Assembly: GCA_003427395.1 (NCBI GenBank) | Contig: BFEA01000003.1 | Coordinates: forward strand, 7,364,014 to 7,384,019 | Direction: 5' to 3' | From: Chara braunii | Lineage: Eukaryota; Streptophyta; Charophyceae; Charales; Characeae | DNA: 20,006 nucleotides | Shown here: positions 11,646-19,974 of the stretch, piece after piece | How the letters are laid out: each line of letters starts with the position of its first letter | Numbering within the stretch: position 1 is the stretch's first letter | Notes under the pieces: model-generated | Database searches by the model: none | What the model was told of the DNA's origin: nothing | The model's input: only the letters and a program-made list of their open reading frames with translations | Position numbers and translations under genes: made by a program

Positions 11646-13536
11646 CTTCTTCTTGAGACTGGAGACTATTGATACGAGTTGGACAGAGATCAGTGATTGG
11701 ACTTCGGTGGTAGGAGGCTGTGATACTTACCGGATTCGAGACATTGGAGATAGTTGGGATTGATACCTGGCAGCATCACAGATCGGACATCGGTTACATT
11801 AGGATTCTGTACCTCCGACATTGGCGACTTATCTCCACGACATTCGGATTTTGTTCGGTGACATTTTGGGCTACCATATTGGTGACCTTCTGGGTTCTAT
11901 CTCGGTGACATCTGGCGCTGTCCATATCTCCCACCTCCATCGTCTCTCCTCCCACCATTCATCTGTGTACGATTGTACCGGGCCTGAAGCATCGTCTCTG
12001 TATGGCTTCAGACCCCCACCATCCCACGATTGCTTGTGTGTTGAGTGATGTTTGGGTGAGTTCAGTCTATGTGAGTCAGTCCATTTCTCAGACTTCCGCT
12101 GTATACATGCTCATCCTATATTGGTTGATCTTTGGTTCTGCCCATACTTGGTGAAGTATTCACTAGTATGCAACACAGTCCCTGATAGCAGAATATGGAC
12201 AAACAGGAAAGAGAGGAGTGCATCGTATGGAGCTAGGAGAGGCACGCAGTGGTAGCGTGGCAGAAAGGGTACCCAAGAGCGGAGACGACAGAGGTTAGTA
12301 GGTAACCAGCTTGTGAGAGAGGGAGTTACTTGTAGCAATGCTCCTGTGTTAAGCAGAATACATATGGATACCACCCAGTGCTTTCATGGAACATTCAGTG
12401 GGTGGATACCCAACAGTATATTAACAGCACAAGGATTATAAATGGAGTTTGGCCTACCAATTGGTCAGGAGCAAAACGGAATTTCTCACACACACAACAC
12501 ATTTCAAAAGTCTTTTCCTAAAACGGAGGTGAAAAAAAAAGAAACGCCCATCTGGACTTCCTTGCAAGCTATTTCGCAGTAGCAATCTCCTACTGTTCCT
12601 TAATTTAGCTCTTAGAAATCTACCACTCGTACAATCCCCTACTGGGTTCCCTAGTTTATCGATTGCTGGAGATCTATCTATTGCTGGCTTATCTATTGGC
12701 TACATCTAATGCCTATACAATCTCCTATTGTTCCTCATTTTATCTGCTGGCTATCTATTGCTGGTTTATCTATTGGTTACCTAATGCCTATGCAACTCCG
12801 ACTGCCCCTTAGTTTATCTCTTGGCTATCTATTGGCGCTACCTAACGCCTATACAACTCCGGCTGCCCCTTAGTTTATCTCTTGGCTATCTATAGTCTGA
12901 ATGCCTATACAACTCCGACTGCCCCTTAGTTTATCTCTTGGCTATCTATTGGCTACCTAATGCCTATACAACTCCGGCTGCCCCTTAGTTTATCTCTTGG
13001 CTATCTATAGTCTGAACCCTCTTTCCTCATTCAGATCATAAAATGAAACAAAGCATACACCCTAGAGCTGGGCTCATGCCACCTAGCAACCACATCTCAG
13101 AATGAGATTCACTGTGACATGCCTGCCTACATTCTGAGACATACCTCATCCCTCCAATTTAGAGTGTGAAGCGCTGACCGTGAATGCCAGTTGGGTGGAG
13201 AAGTGAACACATTTCCTTGCGCATCCTACAATCAGGCTATGAAAGACACTGAGCGACGACAACACGGCATGCGTCGTAGTTCTTAAAATATAGATTTCGA
13301 AAGCTATAATGCAATGCAAACCTGTGGTGAGTTTGTATAGTTCCCTCGGGAATTGGACATCAAATGTGTGCTGCAATTCGTAAGAACCCCTGTGGTCATG
13401 CAAATCCATGTGATAGGCTGGTAAGAGGAGTCCCATTGGCAGCAAAAGAGTTTGTACTGGATGGCCTTGACTCAGAAATCAGACATCCAGTGGTGTTCAT
13501 TCAATTCACATCTCTCCTGAGAGGTCTGCAAGCCAA

Positions 13537-13617
<81 letters not shown>

Positions 13618-14060
13618 CCTCCCCCAAACCCCCTTTTCCCGCCTTTACATGCATCGGGACTTCTTGAACATATGTAGTGGCCCATCATAACTTCCATGAG
13701 CATGTATGAGAGAGTGCATGATTTGGATTACTTACATCGTCACGAAGCAGTATTATGCAGGCTGTTGAGGAGCCTTGCACCTTTGTTCGTTCGTGTGCTC
13801 TTGCAAGGACACGTACTGGATCAGCAAGCCCGGGAGGCTCTTGTCGTAATGCCTGAACAGAGTTGCACATCAGCTGCCGCGCATACTCCCCTGCATCGAT
13901 GCCCACCTCTGCCCAACCACCTACCCCATCAGCGACCCCGACCGCATGTTCGTCACTGGAAATGAAGTGTGCATCCTCTCCACCCTTTTCTACCTTGTCT
14001 GGGTGTGGCAATGACACAGCCCCAGAGTAGAGCCGCAGCAAGCCCCGATCTGACCCAATC
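7882..14060 (-). CDS. PP2C-type Ser/Thr phosphatase, plant PP2C55-like, three exons (N-terminus not found)
   Basis: The spliced product is a Mn/Mg-dependent PPM-family phosphatase of the plant group that includes Arabidopsis PP2C55 and the PBCP-like enzymes. The exons are 14060-13736, 9796-9650 and 8262-7882. They join in frame at phase 0 through GTAAGT/CAG and GTGAGG/CAG junctions, giving 283 residues. The motifs appear in family order: GGEDAHF near residue 26, ADGVGGW near 43, GSSTAC near the end of exon 1, NLGDSGF near 114, GTDGLFDN near 172 and GGKMDDITV near 236. All the metal-binding Asp positions expected of the family are present. The start codon and any organelle-targeting peptide must lie upstream of 14060, because the 5'-most exon begins in a split codon after a pyrimidine-rich acceptor. 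The C-terminus has an unusual charged tail. The substrate cannot be read from the sequence. The introns are large (1.39 and 3.94 kb) and full of insertions. Confidence 0.92.
7961..7986. repeat. (TTTCTC)n repeat inside the PP2C coding exon
   Basis: About four units of a hexanucleotide encode alternating Glu and Lys just after the last conserved phosphatase residues. The repeat keeps the frame. Confidence 0.85.
8487..8679. mobile_element. MITE-like element, copy 2, inside a PP2C intron
   Basis: Terminal inverted repeats of about 28 bases lie at 8489-8516 and 8651-8679. They share 'tagtacct' at the outer end and 'ggaaaatag' at the inner end. The interior from 8555 on is homologous to 12-135. 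Compared with copy 1, the internal inverted repeat has lost 9 bases ('gtttcgttt') on its right arm. A separate short palindrome, 'cgtttcgg..ccgaaacg', lies at about 8540-8557. I could not define the target site duplication. The element is confined to the intron between the middle and last PP2C exons. Confidence 0.65.
8680..9649. other. Remainder of the 3' PP2C intron
   Basis: No coding signal or repeat that I can support, apart from homopolymer T runs near 9360-9385. The donor side is at 9649. Confidence 0.6.
9650..9796 (-). CDS. PP2C middle exon
   Basis: 147 nt, 49 codons, phase 0 at both ends. The acceptor is 'aatgacag' and the donor is GAG|GTGAGG. The exon encodes [15 protein letters not shown]...[18 protein letters not shown]...PESAE, matching the NLGDSG strand and the QQHxFNFxYQL stretch of PP2C55-like proteins. 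Confidence 0.9.
9797..10311. other. 5' PP2C intron, acceptor-side part
   Basis: Contains a weak direct repeat of 'gcagagNtgtaaacgga' at about 9833 and 9870. Otherwise there is no recognisable content before the organelle-derived insertion. Confidence 0.5.
10312..10548 (+). pseudogene. rps2: Fragment of mitochondrial rps2 (ribosomal protein S2)
   Basis: The frame starting at 10315 encodes [43 protein letters not shown] and [15 protein letters not shown]. These are the characteristic N-terminal stretches of the plant mitochondrial S2 ribosomal protein. The fragment has no start codon and ends after about 78 codons, where homology switches to minus-strand plastid sequence. It is strongly AT-rich compared with the surrounding intron. 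One N is present at 10451. This is organelle DNA transferred to the nucleus (a NUMT). Its right border lies between about 10545 and 10567. Confidence 0.85.
10567..10782 (-). pseudogene. rps8: Fragment of plastid rps8 (ribosomal protein S8)
   Basis: The minus-strand frame encodes [36 protein letters not shown] and [13 protein letters not shown]. This corresponds to roughly residues 4-75 of the usual plastid S8 of about 130 residues. It lacks its initiator codon and its C-terminal half. It is AT-rich and abuts the rps2 fragment on one side and the odpB fragment on the other. It is a plastid-derived insert (a NUPT) and not functional as S8. Confidence 0.85.
10792..10920 (-). pseudogene. odpB: Fragment of plastid-type pyruvate dehydrogenase E1 beta (odpB)
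   Basis: The minus-strand frame encodes [25 protein letters not shown] and [10 protein letters not shown]. These match the C-terminal domain of the pyruvate dehydrogenase E1 beta subunit, in particular the GGIG and SSQDVPTPY signatures of the plastid enzyme. Codon use is AT-rich like the neighbouring rps8 fragment, so a plastid-genome copy is the likely source. I recall odpB being plastid-encoded in red algae and some streptophyte algae. Only about 43 codons remain, and the frame runs straight into rps8. Confidence 0.75.
10930..11545. repeat. GC-rich palindrome-rich intron block
   Basis: The block begins just beyond the organellar fragment and contains many short inverted repeats. Examples are 'gggccctttcaggccc' (about 10963-10978), 'ggcctgg...ccaggcc' (about 11005-11028) and 'ggccggcccaaaggccgg' (about 11030-11047). 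Near 11330-11400, 'cagcgctgg'-type motifs recur. Overlapping open frames on both strands have no recognisable domain. It resembles the GC-rich segments near 3070-3120 and 19883-19976 in character, though not in clear alignment. Confidence 0.5.
11557..11655. repeat. Interrupted (TTC)n microsatellite
   Basis: TTC/CTT triplets are interrupted several times by 'agac', giving repeated 'cttcttcagacttctt' units. This suggests expansion of a compound unit. Confidence 0.93.
11656..12649. other. PP2C intron interior, no gene seen
   Basis: Short degenerate repeats of 'cggtgacat'-like motifs occur at about 11780-11930. No open frame with a recognisable product was found. Confidence 0.5.
12650..13015. 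repeat. Tandem satellite-like repeat with two-unit higher order
   Basis: Units of about 55-62 bp share 'atgcctatacaactcc' and 'agtttatctcttggctat'. The last four units form two copies of a dimer: 12784-12900 (117 bp) and 12901-13015 (115 bp). In each dimer the first unit reads 'ccgactg...tattgg' and the second reads 'ccggctg...tatagtctga'. Units before 12784 are more diverged. Confidence 0.88.
13016..13540. other. PP2C intron part without recognisable content
   Basis: Short open frames exist on both strands without domain or splice support. Confidence 0.5.
13541..13613. repeat. (CT)n microsatellite
   Basis: About 36 pure CT dinucleotides, followed by 'ccctccctccc'. It lies inside the 5' PP2C intron about 120 bases from the donor at 13735. 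Confidence 0.97.
13736..14060 (-). CDS. PP2C exon with the first half of the catalytic core
   Basis: 325 nt: one base of a split codon, then 108 codons. The acceptor is 'ctacacag' preceded by a T/C-rich tract (about 14075-14110 on the plus strand). The donor is a perfect GAT|GTAAGT. The exon encodes [41 protein letters not shown] and [13 protein letters not shown], which are signature stretches of this phosphatase group. An open frame continues upstream to an ATG at 14122, but it runs through the pyrimidine tract (Phe-rich) and is probably intron. Confidence 0.9.
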
Positions 14061-15226
14061 CTGTGTAGTCCACCAATCCAACGGGAAAAAAAAGAAAAAA
14101 AAAACATCACAGCCAAAACCATTTTCTGCCAATCAGAATTGCATCACAGTGCCTCAGAGTGTTTACACACTCTAGGTTGACCAACAGTGATTTGGTCCCA
14201 GGTTCCTGCATTTACTCTTATATCTTTTCTGAATGTACCTGGACATCCAGGTGGGAAGGTGCATGATCGGTTCCACGAGATAGTTAATGGAGTTATCAAG
14301 GTCAATATCCGATTCTGCTTTGGAGTGTGTAGTTGCTTTCCTTCTTTTTGCATTTCTATTGCACAATGACTCTCTTCAGGATTCTCAATAAATAACAGAG
14401 AAAAGCCGGGAGGACACAAACAAATCCGAGACATGCCGCCTACATGTTCTAGTGGAAACCAGAGATGTGCTGCCTACATGTCTCAGGTTTCTAGACAGCA
14501 CACAACTGGAAAGCCCTATCCCTCACCATGTTCTTTAGAGGAAAGGGTACAGATAGCCACTTTTCGCAAACAGAAAAGAAGATAAGATACCATGCCATTG
14601 CCGAGCCTGCTGAACCTTGCACCAGACAGACCTAGGAGCTCCAAAGAGCCCATCGCATTTCTTTAGGGTCTCCTTCGACACCACTTGAAAATCGAGGATT
14701 CTCAAGGAAGCATCATTCCACCCCTCCCTAATGACGACGATTTTGAAGTCCGAAATCTTTTCACATTTCGCATCTCAGGGGTCCAGCATTGAAACTCAAT
14801 TGCGGCCCAGTGGGCGCCTCGGGAGGTCACTAGAGGCTCAAGGGCTGGACCCTTGAGAACCCGTAATAACCAGAACTTCAGTCATTTTCTTGGAATTTCC
14901 ATTGCCGGCAGACTGAATTTCGAATTGCAGATGTTCCACCCCCAGCCCCGGCGAGTGAGCAAACAGTGTTCTCCATTGCAGCGTCCGGCACCCTCTAACA
15001 GCCATCTCCAAGAGTCCCTGCAGCTGTTCGTGCCAACTTCGTGGTGAGAGGTGGGTCCCTGCTGAAGAGGGCAAGCCATGCAAGTTGCAGCCCGGCAGGT
15101 GTCCTAGTTGTCGTGCATGAAGCACACGTGGGGTCTTATCTGCACGTGCACATGGAAGAACTTTTCAGGAAGACTGCTCTTCTGAGTTTTGTCTTGGTGG
15201 CGTTGCTGCTGGTTGTTCTCCTGCAG
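14061..15226. other. Upstream of the 5'-most identified PP2C exon; no exon recognised
   Basis: This must hold intron, and possibly upstream PP2C exon(s), on the minus strand. I could not identify one by homology. A minus-strand frame at 14172-14366 (...NYLVEPIMHLPTWMSRYIQKRY...) reads like protein but matches nothing I know. A plus-strand frame near 15170-15230 encodes a hydrophobic run but is probably the pyrimidine tract of the next locus. Confidence 0.4.
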
Positions 15227-16065
15227 GCCTGGCAGTTAGCGAGGCAAGGCAGAGTGCCGCCAAGGAAGAAGGTCTCGCATGGGGGTGGTGCTGCGAGGAA
15301 GGAGATGGGGAATCAGTAGGGCATGGAGGAGAGGGCCGTCCAGGGGGGACTCCGATGCGCAGCAATACCATTTTGACCCCGCCCTGTACTCTTCATCTCC
15401 CTCCCCACTTGCAGCCGTTGCCGAACGACACCACTTAGGAGCCGCCTCCGTCCACCCACCCTCTTGCATGGGGATCGACGCTGAAATCTTACAAGACTGG
15501 GGAGGGGTGATCGACGGAGCGGGTCCCTGGGGCCCATGTCCGCTCTCCTCACCGATGTGCACGAGGGGAAATGGCTCCATCTGGATCTCCATTCTCACCC
15601 AGCTGCATTATGGACGGTTCAAGGACCGTTCTTGTCGAACACAGCAGCCGCAGCCATGGTGACATGTCCATCACAAGGCAGGAGAGCGGTGGTTGTGAGA
15701 GTTCCGAGGGGGAGGGCGGGGACATCGTCAACAGCTCAATCCCCCCGAGTCATCGAGAGGATCATAGCAAGGGTGTCAACCGTGCGCGCTACCAGGAATG
15801 GGGAAGCGGCCGGGTATGGCACCGCGGGGTGCAAGGGTGTTGGTGAGGGTGAGTGCATGGAGGCCAACGAAGGGGGCAGTTCCGAGGACGACAATGCTGT
15901 TGTGAAATAAGTCACGCCCCATGGGAGTAAGAAAAAAGCAAGCAAGAGTCACTTGAAGTCGAAGAAGAAGAGAGGATGTGGTGAAGGTGAAGGAGAGGGG
16001 TGGGCGGGTAGTGGAATGTGGGTGCTCTGGGATTTGAACGACTCTCTTGTTCTCATGCACTGCAG

Positions 16066-16366
16066 GAGAGACAGGAAGGCTACCTTGCCAATGCCAGCCA
16101 CAACTTTGCACGCATGAATACGAAGGAGTGGAAATGGATCAACATAGCAAGACGGATGGAGCAGCAGGGAGTTCGACTAGATTGGGATTTGTGCATGAAG
16201 AGCTGGGAGTTGTGCATGAAGAGCTGGGAGAACGTGATCAGAAGCGCTAGAGAGGGAAAAGGAGTCGGGTCTGCAGTCATTCTTCACTCTCACAGCGAAG
16301 CAGCACAAAAAAGCTGGGTACAAGTTCAATATGGACCGCCAGCTTTATGACATCGACCGTGGTGAT
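16066..16366 (+). pseudogene. Trihelix/SANT-like domain with frameshift
   Basis: After the acceptor 'catgcactgcag', the frame encodes GYLANASHNFARMNTKEWKW, INIARRMEQQGV and CMKSWENVIRSAR. The spaced tryptophans and helices are typical of the trihelix domain (Trp in TKEWKW, Trp in MKSWE). Near 16250-16262 ('gagggaaaagg') the reading moves to the frame starting at 16265. That frame gives SGLQSFFTLTAKQHKKAGYKFNMDRQLYDID, the expected end of the domain. A one-base change in the short G/A homopolymer would join the two parts. Confidence 0.65.
16191..16232 (+). repeat. 21-bp tandem duplication inside the DNA-binding domain
   Basis: Two exact copies of a 21-base unit ('ttgtgcatgaagagctggga' plus g) repeat LCMKSWE in frame. 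The copy adds seven residues, about two helical turns, to the third helix of the trihelix domain. Confidence 0.92.
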
Positions 16367-16645
16367 GGACGTGATGAAGACAATTGACCACGTGATGGAC
16401 GTGATGAAGACGCACTCAACCATGGAGGCAGAATCCACGACCACGCGAGCAAGAGGCAGTGCAAGGTGCTGCAAAGCCAATGCAACATCATGGAGACGGA
16501 GGCGAGGACACAGGAGAAACAGTGCGATGTGCTAGATGCCGGCCAGCGGATGCATGCGCAGCTGAATATCGCGTCGGCGTTGTCCCGGTCCTCGATGCAA
16601 ACCGCAGGTCCACAAGGGCCGACATGGATCATCCGAAACACATGA

Positions 16646-16961
16646 CGGTGCATGCAAATGCCATGTCTCTGTGGACCGCCAGGCATAGAGTATTTTTGCC
16701 CCATTTCTTTATTCTTGCATTTCTTTTTATTTTTATTTTTCTTGTAATGTTTTACTTTCGTGATTTGCAGAGCTGCCGTTGTTACCCATTGATGGATGTC
16801 TGCATCGGAGGGGCTGTCGATGGTGGAGATCGGATGACAACGAGGGTGGAGAAACCAGCAGCGGCTGTAAAAGGAGAGACACATGCAGGCGGCCACAGTT
16901 GTTCACGGTCTTGCATTGACACGGTGGTGAGGGTGGGCCAGCTTTTTGGTGCATTCTGCAG
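16646..16961 (+). other. Probable intron and linker of the trihelix pseudogene
   Basis: A strong pyrimidine tract (16694-16760) leads to 'gatttgcag' at 16762-16770, a convincing splice acceptor. The following 190 bases are open in two frames: one gives ELPLLPIDGC...SDDNEGGETSSG, the other gives SCRCYPLMDVC. The original frame is unclear. Confidence 0.45.
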
Positions 16962-17428
16962 GAAGACGTCAGGAGGACATGTCGGAAGTCAAGCACCAAT
17001 ACGCACATGGCAGGGCCGTTTGCACGTGTCACGCGTATCGTTGGTGGCGCAGGAAGGAGGACATCATTCGGGCGATGCATGATCTTCTACGAGATGAAGC
17101 ATCATCGCAGGAACACCAACGATACACGGGAGGTGGATGCGGACAGAGAAAGTGTCTCCGTCTGACTGTGGGATTGAGCTTCGCACGAGGCACACTGCCG
17201 CAGGTCGTTGCTTTCGCAACGAAGGTGGGGACGGCCATCCCCAATCATTGGGAGGGAGGTGTGGACGTATTGGCCGACATTGTGGACCTCGCCATCTCCA
17301 ATGTCACGATGGAGTTTGATGATCCGCTGGATGAGACTGCTGTGTACAGGGTCCACGTGGACCCCCCGCTGGAGGGCCGTGACGGCCTGCATGGCAAGAT
17401 TGGGCTCATGGGAGAGGACTTCTACTGA
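16962..17428 (+). pseudogene. C-terminal module of the trihelix-type gene, unknown function
   Basis: This is an uninterrupted stretch of about 155 codons ending in TGA. It contains HAYRWWRRKEDIIRAMHDLLRDEA, GGGCGQRKCLRLTVGLSFARG, PQVVAFATKVG and a C-terminus rich in acidic residues (VDVLADIVDLAISNVTMEFDDPLDE...GLMGEDFY). It reads as a folded protein rather than random sequence. I do not recognise the domain. It shares its frame with the helical part at 16331-16645. Confidence 0.5.
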
Positions 17429-17502
17429 CGCGCACCCTGTCTCACCCGCGCCTATGGAGACTGATTGACGACAGGACGCGTTCTCCAGCCCATGTCACAT
17501 TT

Positions 17503-17563
17503 TGGGGAGAGCGAGAGAGAGGGAGAGAAAGACAGAGAGACACACAGAGAGAGAGTGAGAGAG
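17503..17563. repeat. Imperfect (GA)n tract
   Basis: A purine-rich run of GA dinucleotides, with several substitutions, just downstream of the trihelix stop codon. Confidence 0.85.
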
Positions 17564-17997
17564 CCACAGGTAGAGACCCGGCCCACTTCAATGTTGGACG
17601 CTAACCGTCCATGGGGGCGGGATGTGCAGGCCGACCACTTGTGAACGACCTGGTTCGTTTTTTGCGATGGAGTGATGGAAGGTGACAGTTGATCCTTCCT
17701 TCTTGCGAAGGGGGGAAGCAATCAATGTTGTCATACGTTGGACATGTTCAGCAGTTGCGCACGCAACGCAGAGGCTGGTGTACATGGCGATAGATGTTTG
17801 TTAGGGTTTTTGTTTGTGTTGGAAGATGTGCAAGGACAAGACATTGCCTCTCTAAATGAAGCGTTGATGTTGTGCGAATGCCAAGCCATTCGCATTTGGA
17901 TTTCGTGTTGCCTTCCTTTTTTTTTTGGCCATCGTTTTCTCTCCACACTAAGCCTTTTCATTGCCATCGTTTTTCATTGTCAACATGGGTGCAGAGC
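17564..17997. other. Gene-less stretch
   Basis: No frame with recognisable features. The sequence becomes T-rich after about 17910. Confidence 0.5.
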
Positions 17998-18450
17998 GAT
18001 GTTAGTGCGCGAAGAACTGAATGTCCATGTGGCCCAGTGATGTTAGTGCGCGAACAACTGAATATCCATGTGTAAGAATGGTTGATTGTCTGCGTCATTT
18101 AACGAATTCCGGACCTTTACTTCATTTACGGCAAACGAACTGTTGGACGTTCGTTGTCAGTGATTCTTTCTGGATTTCTTTTTTCAATCGAAATCTTCAT
18201 TCGCATTCTGTTTATCCTTGTGCTCACGATTCGGTAACGAAGTACTTGCAAACTGAACTGAATATCCATGTGTGAGAACAGTTGATTGTCTCCGTTGTTT
18301 GATGGATCCTGGACGTTTACTTTGTTTGAGGCAAATGAACTGTTCAACGTTGTCTTTTGCTTCTTTTCGTTGTTGTTGTTTTTCATTTGAAATCTTCATT
18401 TGCATTCTGTTTAAGCAGGTGCTTGCCAATCGGTAATGAAGTATGTGTAA
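17998..18450. repeat. Nested tandem duplications (41 bp and 200 bp)
   Basis: 'gatgttagtgcgcgaa' starts at 17998 and again at 18039 (41-bp period). 'aactgaatatccatgtgt' starts at 18056 and 18256, a 200-bp period whose copies run to 18255 and about 18450. The copies share blocks such as 'gttgattgtct', 'gaaatcttcatt' and 'gcattctgttta', with clear divergence. Confidence 0.9.
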
Positions 18451-19280
18451 ACTCTGTCTCTCTTCCTCTCATCAATTGCCGTCAAAATGTTGGCGGGATG
18501 TCCATTGAAATCTTGCAACAGTAATCAAAGCATAGCTGGCGTTCTTTTCATCCCACAAGTCAGCCCCTCTTTCTCCTTTTGTCTCCTCCTCCTCCTTTCC
18601 TTCCAAGCCTTCCCAGACAACTCACGAAACGAGAAAATAGTGAGCGCATCTTCACTCAGAAGGTGCCAAATGCATCCGCTACCACCGTCTTCCCCCAAAC
18701 AAAACGTGCGGTCATTCTGCCTGTACTTGGCACAACTTTCAGTCTAGATGACCGTACGTTCAATTCAGGTGAAGACAGCAGTAAGGGGTACCGTGGAATT
18801 TTATTTTTTTTTTAATTTTTTTTTTCTTCTTTTGTACTTGCCACCTGAATGAATGAAAAATCTCTCGCTATAATGTTTGGAGGATAGACAGCAATAGTGT
18901 CCTGGATCTTCCTTTCGAGTTTAGTCAGTCAAAGGCCTCGAACACCTGTCCAGAGACTATACTCACATTGCCTCCACACCTGGCTGGTATGATTGGATAG
19001 CAACGGGGGCACTTGAATGAAGCCGTAAAGGGCCCAGATTTTTTCTTTTTTTCGCATGTTTGCGAGAAAAAGAGAAAGAGAGACCATGCTTTCCATTCCA
19101 AAGAAGACGGTAGCACTCATTCCCCCGTCCCACGTAACCAAACAAACAGATTCGTTTTGTTTTTCTTTTTATTTTCTTATCTGCGGTCATTTTCCAACTC
19201 CCGTGCACTTCACCAATCCCATCTTCTGTGGTCCATCTTCGTGACTGCACTCCTTATATCAGTTATTTTCCTTTTTTTTC
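18451..19280. other. Gene-less stretch
   Basis: T-rich homopolymer tracts lie near 18800-18830 and 19040-19050. No coding or RNA signal that I can support. Confidence 0.5.
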
Positions 19281-19474
19281 CTAGGCTACCAGCCAGACCG
19301 CCCGGATCACCTTGTTTGCCCGGGCAGCCCGGCTGTGCAAGGACCAAAGAAGGTACCAGCAAAAAAAAAAAAAAAAAAAAAAGAATTATGTTAGGCAGAA
19401 AAATAAAGTGAACAACTTTTGCCTCAGGGTCGGATCAGAATTCTTTACCAATTTTTAAATAAAATAAAAATAAA
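19281..19474 (+). repeat. Dispersed repeat with GC-rich hairpin, copy 2
   Basis: This is the plus-strand counterpart of 285-754. It contains 'ctaggctaccagcc', an imperfect GC palindrome, 'gtgcaaggacca', an A run (19361-19382), 'gcctcaggg' and then 'ctttaccaatttttaaat'. The internal segment present in copy 1 is missing here. Its AT-rich end is interrupted by the foldback element that begins at 19476. Confidence 0.6.
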
Positions 19475-19475
19475 G

Positions 19476-19865
19476 GGGATAATTTGTGAAATACCCCCAT
19501 AAGTTGAGATATATGCCAAAATGCCCCTGAAAGATGTGGGTAGAGCGGAATGCCCTTTTGGGCCGAAATCTTAGTGTTGTGCCCCTGTCAGGCGGGTGTG
19601 CAACTTTGCAATCTGGACCTCCCCGTTTGGGCCTTGGCCTTTTGCAATAGCGCCTAGGAAAAGTTGGCAAGTACTGGGGGGGGGGCATTTTCCAAAGTTG
19701 GAAGGTACCCCGGTAGGGGTATATTGCAAAGATGGGGGTCCAACCGACGCTAGAGGTATTTCACAAAATATTTTTTTTGTCAGAGGGGCATTCCGCTCTA
19801 CCCACATCTTTTAGGGCCATTATGGCATATATCTCAACATATGGGGGTATTTTGCAAATTATCCC
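19476..19865. mobile_element. 390-bp foldback/MULE-like element with 80-bp terminal inverted repeats
   Basis: Positions 19476-19555 and the reverse complement of 19786-19865 align without gaps, with 6 mismatches in 80. Both ends begin 'gggataattt' and both arms end 'agagcggaatgccc'. The interior repeats short motifs such as 'tttgcaa' and 'ggggtat'. There is no transposase. Long inverted termini starting GGGATAATT recall Mutator-like elements, whose maize prototype starts GAGATAATT. The nine bases on each side are both A-rich but not identical, so no target duplication is proven. Confidence 0.8.
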
Positions 19866-19882
19866 AAAAAATATATATATAC

Positions 19883-19974
19883 AGGGTTGCCAGCGTTCGG
19901 GACGGGCCAAACGCCCGAACGTACGGGACCCCTTCGGAACGCGTTCGGACGTTCGGGCCGAACGCGGACCCAAG

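Larger units (their letters stand above)
15227..17428 (+). pseudogene. Decayed trihelix (Myb/SANT-like) DNA-binding protein gene
   Basis: The coding signal shifts between all three plus-strand frames. From about 15227 (after a 'ttctcctgcag' acceptor) comes a basic stretch, then YHFDPALYSSSPSPL in another frame. Ser/Gly/acidic-rich segments follow, ending EGGSSEDDN. At 16066 the DNA-binding exon begins. It is followed, one frame over, by SFFTLTAKQHKKAGYKFNMDRQLYD and a helical Cys/Gln-rich stretch to a stop at 16643. A conserved-looking C-terminal module runs from 16962 to TGA at 17426-17428. The order (acidic low-complexity N-terminus, trihelix domain, coiled helix) is that of a plant trihelix-type factor, a family I recall as expanded in Chara. 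Several frame changes and an in-frame TGA at 16385-16387 argue for a pseudogene, unless they are sequencing errors. Confidence 0.65.

Noticed and set aside
14061-14122. ATG at 14122 as the PP2C start codon
   Set aside because: The segment encodes a Phe run from a T/C tract directly before a good 'acag' acceptor, so it looks like intron. The true start should lie further upstream.
14172-14366. Minus-strand frame as an upstream PP2C exon
   Set aside because: Its sequence does not resemble the segment that precedes LRLxSG in related phosphatases, and no donor site in a fitting phase was evident.
15041-15319. Hydrophobic run (LLSFVLVALLLVVLLQAW) as a membrane protein or signal anchor
   Set aside because: The run is encoded by a T/G-rich tract ending in 'ctcctgcag', which fits a splice acceptor of the trihelix locus better than a coding exon.
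16020-16035. T-loop-like 'gttcaaatccc' on the minus strand, possible tRNA 3' end
   Set aside because: The flanking bases do not form a T stem or acceptor stem, and no matching 5' half lies within tRNA distance.
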